DNA of 64,000 bases from Cyanobium sp. NIES-981 (GTDB taxonomy: Bacteria; Cyanobacteriota; Cyanobacteriia; PCC-6307; Cyanobiaceae), in assembly GCF_900088535.1 (NCBI RefSeq), contig NZ_LT578417.1, positions 1,550,001-1,614,000 on the forward strand, given 5' to 3'. This document shows positions 1 through 8,413 of this stretch, piece after piece. Each line of letters begins with the position of its first letter. The first letter of the stretch is position 1. Below the pieces are notes generated by a model that was not told the origin of the DNA, did no database searches, and saw only the letters and a list, made by a program, of their open reading frames with translations. The position numbers were made by a program, and so were the translations under genes.

Positions 1-60
1 AACAAGCGCGAGAAGAACTCGATCGCCTTGCAACCACCGTCGCGCTATCAGCCTCTTTAG
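1..60 (+). other. possible 3' end of a truncated coding region
   Basis: Frame 1 is open from the first base and ends at a TAG at 58-60, giving a basic 19-residue tail. I do not recognise it. It may be the C-terminus of a gene cut by the window edge, or chance, because 19 open codons are weak evidence. Confidence 0.2.
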
Positions 61-733
61 CCAGATTAGAAATTTCACCTCAATGGTCTCCTTCGGGACA
101 GGATTGCAAGCGTGCGGTCTTCCAATTAGCACAAGCATTCAAGCAATTGCGCGATGCCAGCAGAGCTTGGATCAGGTGTCTTGCTGAGAATCCTCCAACC
201 ACTGAAGGTGAGGGGCCCTTTGGACCACCCCCAGCGTCTTGCCTGGCCGAAGAAACAGCTTTCAAGGCTGCCTGGAATTCAGTTGAGGTGGCATCAAGTC
301 AAGTCACCAGCCAGTGCGGAGGTTTTCTCAGCTCACTGATGTAGCTGTCTCTTCCCTGGAGCTTGAGCCACACCGACGCAGCCACCCCTTGCGCCATAGC
401 GCCCTCAGGCCCCCAAAGACCACTTGACACTCCCCCGAAAGGGTCTGGCGAGCACATCAGGGGGCTATTGCCCGGCTCCGAGGTGCTCTGCAGAGGGCCA
501 ACAGGGCCACATGTTCGGCTGAACACAGCGGAAGCGAGGTGAAGCATGGCCGTGACTGGCTGAGTAGGCCGAAGTTGGCCGTCCCGCTGATTCAGCCCAA
601 CCCAGCGGCAGATAGCCTTCAGGCCTCACGAACCGGGGAAAGCTTGCACTCCAGTGCCGGATCAGCGAGGGCTGAACCGGCATCGGGGTCAGGCTGGGCC
701 GCAAGCTTTGATGGGAGTGCGTGCAAATTGGGT
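61..733. other. gene-poor stretch upstream of dusB
   Basis: No convincing gene, RNA or repeat was found. Short open frames on both strands lack family similarity. The first 180 bases look less GC-rich than the rest of the window. The dusB frame stays open upstream to about 539, but that part does not resemble the Dus family, so it is treated as non-coding leader. Confidence 0.4.
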
Positions 734-1765
734 ATGGATTCGGGGATGGTGACAGAGCTGTTGCGGATCGGCACTATCCACACGCGCTTCCTGCGCTGCC
801 GGGTGCTGCAGTCGCCCCTGGCCGGGGTGAGCGACCGCATCTTCCGGGGCCTGGTGCGGCGCTGGGCCCCCGATGCCCTGCTGTTCACCGAGATGGTGAA
901 CGCCACCAGCCTGGAGCTGGGCCACGGCCTGCAGAAGGTGGAGGAACTCGCCAGCGAGAGCGGCCCGATCGGGGTGCAGCTGTTCGACCACCGCCCCGCC
1001 GCCATGGCCGACGCCGCCCGCCGCGCCGAGGCCGCCGGCGCCTTCCTGATCGACATCAACATGGGCTGCCCGGTGAGGAAGATCGCCCGCAAGGGCGGCG
1101 GCAGCGGCCTGATCCGCGACCCCGAGCTGGCGCGCCGCATCGTGGAGGCGGTGGCGGCGGCCGTGGCCATCCCGGTGACGGTGAAGACCCGCCTGGGCTG
1201 GTGCGGCAGCGACGCCGACCCGATCAGCTGGTGCCGCCAGCTGCAGGAGGCCGGCGCCCAGCTGCTCACCCTGCACGGGCGCACCCGCGAGCAGGGCTTC
1301 AAGGGCCGGGCCGACTGGGGCGCGATCGCCGCCGTGAAACAGGCCCTCACCATTCCGGTGATCGCCAACGGTGATGTGAACACACCGGAAGAGGCCCTGC
1401 ACTGCCTGGCGGCCACCGGCGCCGACGGGCTGATGGTTGGACGGGGCACGATGGGGGCCCCGTGGCTGGTGGGCCAGATCGACGCCGCCCTCAGCGGCCG
1501 GCCGGTCCCGCCCACCCCAGGGGCGGCCGAGCGCATCGCCCTGGCGGCCGAGCAGCTGCAGGCGCTGGTGGCCGCCAAGGGGGACCACGGCCTGCTGATC
1601 GCCCGCAAGCACATGGGCTGGACCTGCACCGGCTTCCCCGGAGCGCCGCAGCTGCGCCATGCCCTGATGCGGGCCCCCACCCCGGCGGAGGCCCTGACGC
1701 TGCTGGAGCGGGCCTACGGCAGCACCGCCGGCCAGCCCTGGCGGATCAGCAGCAGCGAGAAGTAG
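734..1765 (+). CDS. dusB: tRNA-dihydrouridine synthase (DusB-like)
   Basis: FMN- and NADPH-dependent reduction of uridines in the tRNA D-loop. The 343-aa product has the TIM-barrel signatures in order: SPLAGVSDRIFR near the N-terminus, then INMGCPVRKIARKGGGSGL with the catalytic Cys, then KTRLGW, LTLHGRTREQG, ANGDV and VGRGTMGAPWL. Spacing fits the DusB/NifR3 branch better than DusA. ATG 734 (or ATG 746) is chosen because similarity starts just after it; upstream codons look non-coding. Its 3' end overlaps the convergent cobI gene by 52 bp. Family assignment is firm; the exact Dus subclass is inferred. Confidence 0.9.
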   Translation: MDSGMVTELLRIGTIHTRFLRCRVLQSPLAGVSDRIFRGLVRRWAPDALLFTEMVNATSLELGHGLQKVEELASESGPIGVQLFDHRPAAMADAARRAEAAGAFLIDINMGCPVRKIARKGGGSGLIRDPELARRIVEAVAAAVAIPVTVKTRLGWCGSDADPISWCRQLQEAGAQLLTLHGRTREQGFKGRADWGAIAAVKQALTIPVIANGDVNTPEEALHCLAATGADGLMVGRGTMGAPWLVGQIDAALSGRPVPPTPGAAERIALAAEQLQALVAAKGDHGLLIARKHMGWTCTGFPGAPQLRHALMRAPTPAEALTLLERAYGSTAGQPWRISSSEK

Positions 1766-2481
1766 GGCTGCTCCGCCGCCGGCAGCTCTGCGGCCGGCGC
1801 CAGCCGCTCATCGGGCCAGCCCACCCGCTGGGCGAAGAGGGCCTGCTGCAGCAGGCCGCGCCGCTCCAGCAGCGGCCGCACCCAGCGCCAGCGCTGGCCC
1901 AGCTTGAGCAGGGCCAGCACCGTGGCCGAGGCCGCCGAGGCCGCCAGCAGGGCCTCCAGCTCGGCCTCCGTTTCAGGGGTGGGGCGGATCAGCAGCCCCT
2001 CCTGCTGCAGCGCCAGCGGCCAGGCGCCGGCCGCCGCCGCCGCGGCCACCGCCGTGACCCCGGGAATGAGCCGCACCGGGCAGGCGGGGTGGCGGCGGCG
2101 CAGGGCCAGCAGCACGTAGCTGCTGCTGGCGAACAGCGACACATCCCCCTCGCACAACAGCACCACCCCCCGGCCGGCGGCCACCTCCGCAGCCAGGGCG
2201 TCGGCCGCCGCCCGCCAGGCGGCCAGGCGCGGAGCGGCCTCGGCCACCATCGGAAACACCAGCGGCAGACGGCGCTGGTGCTCCCCCAGCCAGGGGGCGG
2301 CGATGGCGGCGGCCATGCCCTCGCCGCCCTGCCGGGCCACCGGGTAGGCCACCACCGCCGCGGCCCGCAGGGCCCGCACCGCCGCCACCGTGAGCAGCTC
2401 CGGATCGCCCGGGCCCACCCCCACCAGCACGAGCCCGGGCGGGGCCGTTTCTAAGGTTGGCGCAAGCGGCGCGGACGCCAT
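1714..2481 (-). CDS. cobI: precorrin-2 C20-methyltransferase
   Basis: SAM-dependent methylation at C-20 of precorrin-2 (or the cobalt analogue) in corrin-ring synthesis. The 255-aa protein carries the tetrapyrrole methylase signatures: GVGPGDPELLT at residues 21-31, CEGDVSLFASSSYVL mid-protein, and RLIPGVTAVAAAAA, which separate CobI/CbiL from other ring methylases. Length is normal, though the segment after GVGPGD is Ala-rich. Its ATG overlaps the divergent mtnD ATG by two bases, and its 3' end overlaps dusB. No other cobalamin gene is nearby, so the pathway genes are scattered, as is usual in picocyanobacteria. Confidence 0.88.
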   Translation of the reverse strand: MASAPLAPTLETAPPGLVLVGVGPGDPELLTVAAVRALRAAAVVAYPVARQGGEGMAAAIAAPWLGEHQRRLPLVFPMVAEAAPRLAAWRAAADALAAEVAAGRGVVLLCEGDVSLFASSSYVLLALRRRHPACPVRLIPGVTAVAAAAAAGAWPLALQQEGLLIRPTPETEAELEALLAASAASATVLALLKLGQRWRWVRPLLERRGLLQQALFAQRVGWPDERLAPAAELPAAEQPYFSLLLIRQGWPAVLP

Positions 2482-3055
2482 GACGTTGTTGGTCCTCTAC
2501 CGGCACCCTGCCACCCCGCAGGACGGTCACGAACCGCTGCTGCGCAGCAGCGATCCGCAGCGCATCGCCGCCGAGCTGGCCGCCCGCGGCATCCGCTTCC
2601 AGCAGTGGCCGGCCCGGGCCCGCCTCGAGGCCGGTGCCGACCAGAGCGCCATCCTCTCGGCCTACGCCGCCGAGGTGGCGCGGGTGCAGGAGGGCGGCGC
2701 CTACCCCACCGTGGATGCGATCCGGCTCGGGCCCGACCACCCGGAGCGGCAGGCGCTGCGCCGCAAGTTCCTGGCGGAGCACACCCACAGCGAAGACGAG
2801 GTGCGCTTCTTCGTGGAGGGCTGCGGGCTCTTCTGCCTGCACATCGGCGAGGAGGTGCTGCAGGTGCTGTGTGAGGCCGGCGACTGGATCGCCGTGCCGG
2901 CAGGCACCCGCCACTGGTTCGACATGGGCCCCGAGCCCCGCTTCTGTGCCCTGCGCTTCTTCGACAATCCGGAGGGCTGGGTGGCCACCTTCACCGGCGA
3001 CCCGATCGCGGAGCGCTACCCCCTGCTGGATGCCCTCACCGCCGCGGCCGGCTGA
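2480..3055 (+). CDS. mtnD: acireductone dioxygenase (methionine salvage)
   Basis: Oxidative cleavage of acireductone to the 2-oxo acid precursor of methionine (Fe form) or the off-pathway product (Ni form). The 191-aa cupin has the metal ligands His101, His103 and Glu107 in HTHSEDEVRFFVEG, and His145 in GTRHWFDMG. Start ATG 2480 matches the usual N-terminus; a longer frame upstream lies inside cobI and is antisense. mtnB and mtnC, which act just before it in the pathway, sit 10 kb away at 12.6-14.0 kb, so the pathway is split within the window. Confidence 0.93.
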   Translation: MTLLVLYRHPATPQDGHEPLLRSSDPQRIAAELAARGIRFQQWPARARLEAGADQSAILSAYAAEVARVQEGGAYPTVDAIRLGPDHPERQALRRKFLAEHTHSEDEVRFFVEGCGLFCLHIGEEVLQVLCEAGDWIAVPAGTRHWFDMGPEPRFCALRFFDNPEGWVATFTGDPIAERYPLLDALTAAAG

Positions 3056-3059
3056 GGGT

Positions 3060-3680
3060 TCAGCTGTGCATGCGCGGCTTGGGATGAAGGCTGGCCAGGA
3101 GCGAGGCCTCCAGAGTCGCCAGCTGCTGCAGCCGCTCCTGCACCCGGACCCGGGGCCAGCGCTGCTCACAGAGCACCCAGTAGAGGCCGAAATGGCGGGC
3201 TTCACTGGCCAGCAGCGCGCCATAGAGCGCCTGGAGTTCGGGGTCAGGGCTGTGCTCCGCCAGCAGGGCCATGCGCTCATGGCTGCGGGCCTCGATCAGC
3301 CCCGCCACCAGGAAGCTGTCGAGCATGCGCTGAGGCTCCTCGCGCCGCACGGCCCGGACCAGTTCGGCGCCGTAGGGAGGGGCCTCCAGCGGACGCAGGC
3401 CGATCCCCCGGCGCTCCAGCAGGGCCAGCAGCTGCTCGAAATGCTCCAGCTCCTCCCGGGCCAGGGGGCTGAGCACGGCCGCCAGAGCGGCGTCGCCGGG
3501 GTAGCGGAACATGAGCTGCAGAGCCGCCCCGGCCGCCTTGCGCTCGCAGTGGGCATGGTCGATCAGCAGCAGCTCCGGATGGGCGAGCGCCTGCTCCAGC
3601 CAGGCCTCGCTGCTGGGGGCGGCCAGCCAGCGGATGCGGGCAACGGCGCTCCCGGGCGCCGCCAAAGCGGAGAGGGTCAT
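3060..3680 (-). CDS. miaE: tRNA-(ms2io6A37) hydroxylase
   Basis: Ferritin-like diiron monooxygenase that hydroxylates the isopentenyl group of 2-methylthio-N6-isopentenyladenosine at tRNA position 37. The 206-aa sequence shows ordered carboxylate/His ligands: Glu46 in [10 protein letters not shown], ExxH at 77-80 (EELEH), Glu130 with HE at 134-135, and Glu160/His163 in SEARHF. It is the second gene of a two-gene minus-strand unit: its ATG overlaps the aroQ stop as ATGA (3677-3680), implying translational coupling. It ends 4 bp from the convergent mtnD stop. Confidence 0.9.
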   Translation of the reverse strand: MTLSALAAPGSAVARIRWLAAPSSEAWLEQALAHPELLLIDHAHCERKAAGAALQLMFRYPGDAALAAVLSPLAREELEHFEQLLALLERRGIGLRPLEAPPYGAELVRAVRREEPQRMLDSFLVAGLIEARSHERMALLAEHSPDPELQALYGALLASEARHFGLYWVLCEQRWPRVRVQERLQQLATLEASLLASLHPKPRMHS

Positions 3681-4120
3681 AGCTGGAGCGCGCGCAGATG
3701 GGCCACCAGGCCCTCGAGGGCGAGACGGTAGCTGCCGGGCCCGAAACCGCTGATGATCCCCACCGCCTTGTCGGCCAGGTGGGAGTGATGGCGGAAGGGT
3801 TCGCGGGCGTAAACGTTGCTCAGGTGAACCTCCACGAAGGGGATGGCCACCGCCAGCAGGGCATCACGGATCGCCACCGAGGTGTGGGTGTAGGCGGCCG
3901 CATTGATCAGGATGCCGTCCACCTGGCCGCGCGCCTCGTGGATCCGATCCACCAGGGCGCCTTCGTGGTTGCTCTGGAAGCAGTCGAGACCCACACCGAG
4001 GGCGGCCGCGCGCTCGGCCAGGGCCCCGTTGATCTGCTCCAGCGTGGTGCTGCCGTAGAGGCCGGGCTCGCGCAGACCCAGCAGATTCAGGTTGGGGCCG
4101 TGAAGGGCAAGCAGCTGCAT
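3677..4120 (-). CDS. aroQ: type II 3-dehydroquinate dehydratase
   Basis: Third step of the shikimate pathway: trans-dehydration of 3-dehydroquinate. At 147 aa it has the normal size of the small dodecameric class. Signatures: [18 protein letters not shown] with the catalytic Arg and Tyr, [31 protein letters not shown], and [17 protein letters not shown] with the catalytic His. ATG 4120 is chosen because it places Met two residues before the conserved LLALHGPN; the frame runs open into the tRNA-Tyr upstream but that part is not protein-like. Coupled to miaE by a 4-base overlap. Confidence 0.95.
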   Translation of the reverse strand: MQLLALHGPNLNLLGLREPGLYGSTTLEQINGALAERAAALGVGLDCFQSNHEGALVDRIHEARGQVDGILINAAAYTHTSVAIRDALLAVAIPFVEVHLSNVYAREPFRHHSHLADKAVGIISGFGPGSYRLALEGLVAHLRALQL

Positions 4121-4176
4121 CGAGGGGTGTTGGAAGGGCCGGGTTGGTCGGCTGGTAAGTTCGTGCGGTGTGGTTC

Positions 4177-4258
4177 GGGTCGGTGCCCGAGTGGTTAATG
4201 GGGGCGGACTGTAAATCCGCTGGCTCTGCCTACGTTGGTTCAAATCCAACCCGGCCCA
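4177..4258 (+). tRNA. tRNA-Tyr (GUA)
   Basis: Acceptor GGGTCGG (4177-4183) pairs with CCGGCCC (4251-4257); the discriminator base is A at 4258. The anticodon loop CTGTAAA holds GTA at 4211-4213. A long variable arm of the class II type follows, and the T-loop is TTCAAAT. CCA is not encoded. It lies 10 bp before tRNA-Thr, so the two are probably co-transcribed. Confidence 0.96.
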
Positions 4259-4268
4259 TCCACCACAC

Positions 4269-4340
<72 letters not shown>

Positions 4341-4495
4341 CTTCTCTTCTGCATCTCCGGGCATCACCCCGCGGCTGAGCCTGGGGGTGGGGGCAGCGCG
4401 AGGTTGCGCATGGCGTCAGTTCGAGGTTGGACAAGTCAGAGCCGCACCCGTGCCGTTCGCCGCGCCACACTGCAGCCAGCTGCGCCGCGTCCCCC

Positions 4496-5179
4496 ATGGT
4501 CCTGCCGGATGGATCCGGGCCCGCGCAGGCACCGGTGGTGCCGGTGCTCAACGAGGCGGAGCGCTTCAAGCTCGATGGGGGCGACGACGCCCTCTTCTAC
4601 GCCGAACCGCGCTTGGTGCAGCATCTGGATGCAGCCTTTCGCGGCCGGCTCACCCAGCTCTACCGCGAGCGGATCCCCCCCTGCGCCACGGTGCTCGACC
4701 TGATGAGCAGCTGGGTGAGCCACCTGCCCGAGGACATCCACTACGACAGGGTGATCGGCCACGGCCTCAACGGACGGGAACTGGAGGCCAATCCGCGCCT
4801 CGACAGCCACTGGGTGCAGAACCTGAACCAGGACCAGCGCCTCCCCCTGGACACGGCCAGCGTGGATGCCGCCCTGATCGTGGCCGGCTGGCAGTACCTG
4901 CAGCAGCCCGAAGCGGTGGCCGCCGAGCTGCTGCGGGTGGTGCGCCCCCGCGGGCAGGTGATCGTGGCCTTCTCCAACCGGATGTTCTTCCAGAAGGCAC
5001 CGCAGATCTGGACCGACGGCGGCGATCGCGACCACCTGGCCTACGTGGCCCGGGTGCTGCTCGCCCAGGGCTGGGGGCAGCCGGAGCTGATCGCCGAAGC
5101 CACCCGCTCTCCCGGGCCGCTGGGCTGGCTGGGCGGCCACGGCGATCCCTTCTTTGCGGTGATCAGTCCGCGGCCCTGA
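4496..5179 (+). CDS. SAM-dependent methyltransferase-like protein
   Basis: A 227-aa protein whose central part resembles class I (type 11) methyltransferases: a motif-I-like strand and loop (ATVLDLMSSWVSHLP), an acidic strand end followed by HGLNGRELEANPR, LPLDTASVDAALIVAGWQYL as the post-II region, and LLRVVRPRGQVIVAFSNRMF as the motif-III strand. The Gly-rich loop of motif I is degenerate, so activity cannot be assumed. The substrate is unknown. ATG 4496 is preferred over an upstream in-frame ATG at 4427 because residues before it are not methyltransferase-like. It precedes an aldehyde dehydrogenase gene by about 100 bp on the same strand. Confidence 0.7.
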   Translation: MVLPDGSGPAQAPVVPVLNEAERFKLDGGDDALFYAEPRLVQHLDAAFRGRLTQLYRERIPPCATVLDLMSSWVSHLPEDIHYDRVIGHGLNGRELEANPRLDSHWVQNLNQDQRLPLDTASVDAALIVAGWQYLQQPEAVAAELLRVVRPRGQVIVAFSNRMFFQKAPQIWTDGGDRDHLAYVARVLLAQGWGQPELIAEATRSPGPLGWLGGHGDPFFAVISPRP

Positions 5180-5277
5180 GGCTCAGGCTCTGCGGCAGAG
5201 GCCCGGGAACCCGTGACCGGGGAACGCAGCCGCCCCACCGGATCCGTGAGACTGATTTCCCGTCAGCTTCGCGCCCC

Positions 5278-6687
5278 ATGACCGTGGACAGCCCGGCCGC
5301 CGCCCCGAGCTCGCTGCTCAGCGTGCCGATCGCGGTGATGCGTGAACCTGTGAGCGCAGGCGCCACCCGCTCCCGGGACTGGCGGCTCGAGCAGCTCGGG
5401 CGGCTGGAGCGACTGCTCGACAGCCAGGAGCAGGCCCTTCGCGAGGCCCTGGCCGCCGATCTGGGCAAACCCGCCCTGGAGGCCCAGTTCGAGCTGGTGG
5501 CCGTGCGCCAGGAGCTGCGCCACACCCGCAGGAATCTGCGCCGCTGGATGGCGGCGGCGCCGGTACCCCTGGATCCGCCGCTGCGCCCCGGACGGGCCTG
5601 GGTGCAGCCGGAGCCCCTCGGCTGCGTGCTGATCATCGGCCCCTGGAACTATCCGGCCCAGCTGTGTCTGCACCCCCTGGTGAGTGCCCTGGCCGCGGGG
5701 AACACCGTGGTGCTCAAACCGTCCGAGCATGCCCCCCGCACGGCGGCCCTGCTGGCGGCGGCCGTGGCCGACCACTTCCCCGCCGCGGTGGTGCAGGTGG
5801 TGACCGGGGACGGGGCCACGGCCGCGTCCCTGCTGGAGCAGCGCTTCGATCACATCCTGTTCACCGGCGGCAGCCGGGTGGGGCGGCTGGTGATGGCGGC
5901 GGCGGCCCGGCACCTCACGCCCGTGACCCTGGAACTGGGCGGCAAGAGCCCCGCCATCGTGCTGGCGGATGCCGACCTGGCGGTCACGGCCCGGCGGCTG
6001 GCCTGGGGCAAGGGCCTCAACGCGGGTCAGACCTGCATCGCCCCGGACCACCTGCTGGTGGAAGGCCCGGTCCGCGACGCGCTGGTGGAGGGCCTCGCCA
6101 GGGAGCTGACACGCTTCTACGGAGCTGATCCACTGCTGTCGCCGGACCTGGGCAGCATCGTCAACGACGCCCAGTACGCCCGCCTGGCGGCGCTGCTCGA
6201 AGGCGCCCGCCAGCGGGGCCAGATCCTGCACGGCGGCCAGCATGATTCCCAGCGGCGCCGGATCGCCCCCACCCTCCTGGCCGTCGAGGATCCGGAGGAT
6301 CCGCTGATGGAGGAGGAGCTGTTCGGGCCGCTGTTGCCGGTGCTCACGGTGCCGGATCTGGAGGAGGCCCTGCGCCAGGTGCGCTCCCGTCCCAAGCCCC
6401 TGGCCCTCTACCTCTTCAGCCGCTCCGCCGCCGCGCGGGAGCGGGTGCTGGCGGCCACCAGTTCCGGCAGTGTCTGCGTCAACGACGTGGTGATGCAGGC
6501 CGGGGTCACCGCCCTGCCCTTCGGCGGGGTGGGGGAGAGCGGCCTGGGCCGCTACCACGGCCGGGCAGGCTTCGACACCTTCTCCCACCCGCGCAGCGTG
6601 CTGAGCCGGCCCTTCTGGCTCGACCTGCCGTTTCGCTACCCGCCCTATGCCGGCAAGCTCGGCCTGGTGAAGCGGCTGCTGGGCTGA
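5278..6687 (+). CDS. NAD(P)-dependent aldehyde dehydrogenase
   Basis: Oxidises aldehydes to carboxylic acids; the cyanobacterial enzymes of this type are often linked to long-chain or medium-chain aldehydes, which is inference here. The 469-aa protein has GPWNYPAQLCLHPLVSAL, LKPSEHAPRTAALL, FTGGSRVGR, the general-base Glu in LELGGKSPAIV, the nucleophile Cys in NAGQTCIAPD, and EELFGPLLPVL. The C-terminus has FRYPPYAGKLGLVKRLLG, typical of the ALDH3-like branch. ATG 5278 is chosen because the frame upstream overlaps the methyltransferase gene in another frame. The order with the LysM protein and psaE is one I recall from related picocyanobacteria. Confidence 0.9.
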   Translation: MTVDSPAAAPSSLLSVPIAVMREPVSAGATRSRDWRLEQLGRLERLLDSQEQALREALAADLGKPALEAQFELVAVRQELRHTRRNLRRWMAAAPVPLDPPLRPGRAWVQPEPLGCVLIIGPWNYPAQLCLHPLVSALAAGNTVVLKPSEHAPRTAALLAAAVADHFPAAVVQVVTGDGATAASLLEQRFDHILFTGGSRVGRLVMAAAARHLTPVTLELGGKSPAIVLADADLAVTARRLAWGKGLNAGQTCIAPDHLLVEGPVRDALVEGLARELTRFYGADPLLSPDLGSIVNDAQYARLAALLEGARQRGQILHGGQHDSQRRRIAPTLLAVEDPEDPLMEEELFGPLLPVLTVPDLEEALRQVRSRPKPLALYLFSRSAAARERVLAATSSGSVCVNDVVMQAGVTALPFGGVGESGLGRYHGRAGFDTFSHPRSVLSRPFWLDLPFRYPPYAGKLGLVKRLLG

Positions 6688-6763
6688 ATCCGATCCGACG
6701 GCCGCGGGGGCTGGATCGCGGCAGATGCACCCCTTACCTTGGCGGCAGCTCTCTGGACCGCCC

Positions 6764-8377
6764 ATGCGCCGCGCCCTTGCAGCCCTGGCCCTGGCGGTGG
6801 CCTTGCCGCTCCCGTCCCTGGCACCGACCCCCGTTCACGCCCAGGTGGTGGTCCGCCCGGGCGAGACCCTTTCGGAGATCGCCGAACGGCATGGCGTCAG
6901 CCTCAGCCGCCTGATGCAGGCCAACGGCATCACCAACCCCGATCTCGTCGTGGTGGGCCAGAACCTGGTGATCCCCGGCGGTGTGGCCCGGAGCAACGGC
7001 AGCCGCACGGCCAGCGGCAGTGTCACCGTGAAGCCGGGCGAAACCCTCTCCGAAATCGCCGAGCGGGAAGGGGTCAGCATGAGCCAGCTCATGCAGGCCA
7101 ACGGCCTCGGCAATGCCGATCTGGTGATGGTGGGCCAGCGGCTGGCGGTTCCCGGCCGCAGTCGCAGCAGCGCCGCGGCTGGATCTCCAGCCCGGGCGAC
7201 ACCCACCGCGCCCTACACCGTGCAAAGCGGCGAGACCCTCTCCGACATCGCCGCCCGCTTCGGCACCACCCCGGAACGGTTGATCCAGATCAACGCCCTG
7301 AGCAACCCCGACCTGGTGCTGGCCGGCTCCAGGCTGCGGATTCCATCGCGGCCCGGCGGCACGGCGGCTCCAGCCCGTTCAGCCGCCAGCGCCACGGCAC
7401 ACGTGGTGAGCCCCGGTGAAAGCCTCGGCTCCATCGCCGACCGCTACGGTACGACGGTCGATCGGCTGGTCGCCCTGAACGGCCTCGAGAACCCCGACCT
7501 GCTGCATGCCGGAACCCGGCTGAAACTGGTGGGAACGCCTCCTGCCAAGACCACGGCTCAACCAGCACCCAAGACCACGGCCCAACCGGCGTCCAAGACC
7601 GCGGCTCAAACGGCGCCCAAGCCCGAACCGAAACCCGCTCCCAAACCGGTGCCTGCCGCCGCTGCCCAGGCCGCCCCGGCTCCTGCGGCGACGCCCACCA
7701 GCACCCCCCAACCCAGCAGCACCACAACCGCGGCCGCCACCAGGCCCGAAGCCACCAGGGCCGCGGTGGCCCAGGCGCCGGCCGATCGGGATGCCGAAAA
7801 GCCGGCCCCCAGCGCGGAACGCACCCCCACCGCGGCAGCCGCGACCCAGCCTGCCCAGCCGGCCCCCTCCGCCGCGGCAACCCAGACCAGTGCCGAACCT
7901 GAGCCGAAGCCCGAGCCCAAGGCCGCACCGAAGCCCGAGCCCAGGCCGAGCCGCCTCACCCTGGCCACCCGCGGTCTGGGACAGACCACTCCCCGGGGTA
8001 CGGTCCGGGCCGCCACACCGGCCGTGGCCGGCACCGCCGCGGGGGTGACGACCGTGGCCAGCCGCACCATCGGCAAGCCCACCGCCACGGCGGCCGCCAC
8101 GTCCGCCTCCCCAGCCAGCGGCGCCACGGACGGTAACCATGACTGGCGCAGCTATGGCCCCCTGCAGGTGGACTGGGCCAACTGGCAGCCCATGGGGGGC
8201 AGCTATGTGGCCCCCACCCTCAACAGCGAGGGGGAGCCGCTCTACCTCGCCATCAACTGCGGCGCCCGCAAGGTGAACGCCACAGGACAATCCGGCCAGT
8301 GGAAAACCTGGGATGACCCGCAGCGCGACTACGAGCAGAAGCTGGTGAGCGATCTCTGCAAGGCCAAGGGCGGCTGA
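6764..8377 (+). CDS. secreted LysM-repeat protein
   Basis: A 537-aa exported peptidoglycan-binding protein. A signal peptide (MRRALAALALAVALPLP.., Ala-x-Ala end near residue 26) precedes four LysM modules of about 45 aa, each with a PGETLSEIA-like or SGETLSDIA-like start, Asn near the middle and a GxxLxIP end (roughly residues 28-72, 88-132, 147-192, 207-250). A long Pro/Ala/Thr/Lys-rich linker of about 200 residues follows, probably spanning wall or periplasm. The C-terminal 80 residues are a compact unique domain with WRSYGPLQVDWANWQ and two Cys. No catalytic hydrolase domain is visible. ATG 6764 is chosen over 6725 because it places the signal peptide at the N-terminus. Confidence 0.85.
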   Translation: MRRALAALALAVALPLPSLAPTPVHAQVVVRPGETLSEIAERHGVSLSRLMQANGITNPDLVVVGQNLVIPGGVARSNGSRTASGSVTVKPGETLSEIAEREGVSMSQLMQANGLGNADLVMVGQRLAVPGRSRSSAAAGSPARATPTAPYTVQSGETLSDIAARFGTTPERLIQINALSNPDLVLAGSRLRIPSRPGGTAAPARSAASATAHVVSPGESLGSIADRYGTTVDRLVALNGLENPDLLHAGTRLKLVGTPPAKTTAQPAPKTTAQPASKTAAQTAPKPEPKPAPKPVPAAAAQAAPAPAATPTSTPQPSSTTTAAATRPEATRAAVAQAPADRDAEKPAPSAERTPTAAAATQPAQPAPSAAATQTSAEPEPKPEPKAAPKPEPRPSRLTLATRGLGQTTPRGTVRAATPAVAGTAAGVTTVASRTIGKPTATAAATSASPASGATDGNHDWRSYGPLQVDWANWQPMGGSYVAPTLNSEGEPLYLAINCGARKVNATGQSGQWKTWDDPQRDYEQKLVSDLCKAKGG

Positions 8378-8413
8378 GCCCCTGGCGCGGCAGCCCCTAT
8401 CAGGCGGCACTCA

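Noticed and set aside
147-704. Small frames upstream of dusB as genes
   Set aside because: None has a recognisable motif, a ribosome site or favourable context.
619-1680. Long open frame (353 aa) on the minus strand opposite dusB
   Set aside because: The protein is Arg/Ser/Pro-rich without family similarity, and dusB on the other strand is certain. GC-rich genes often leave the opposite strand open.
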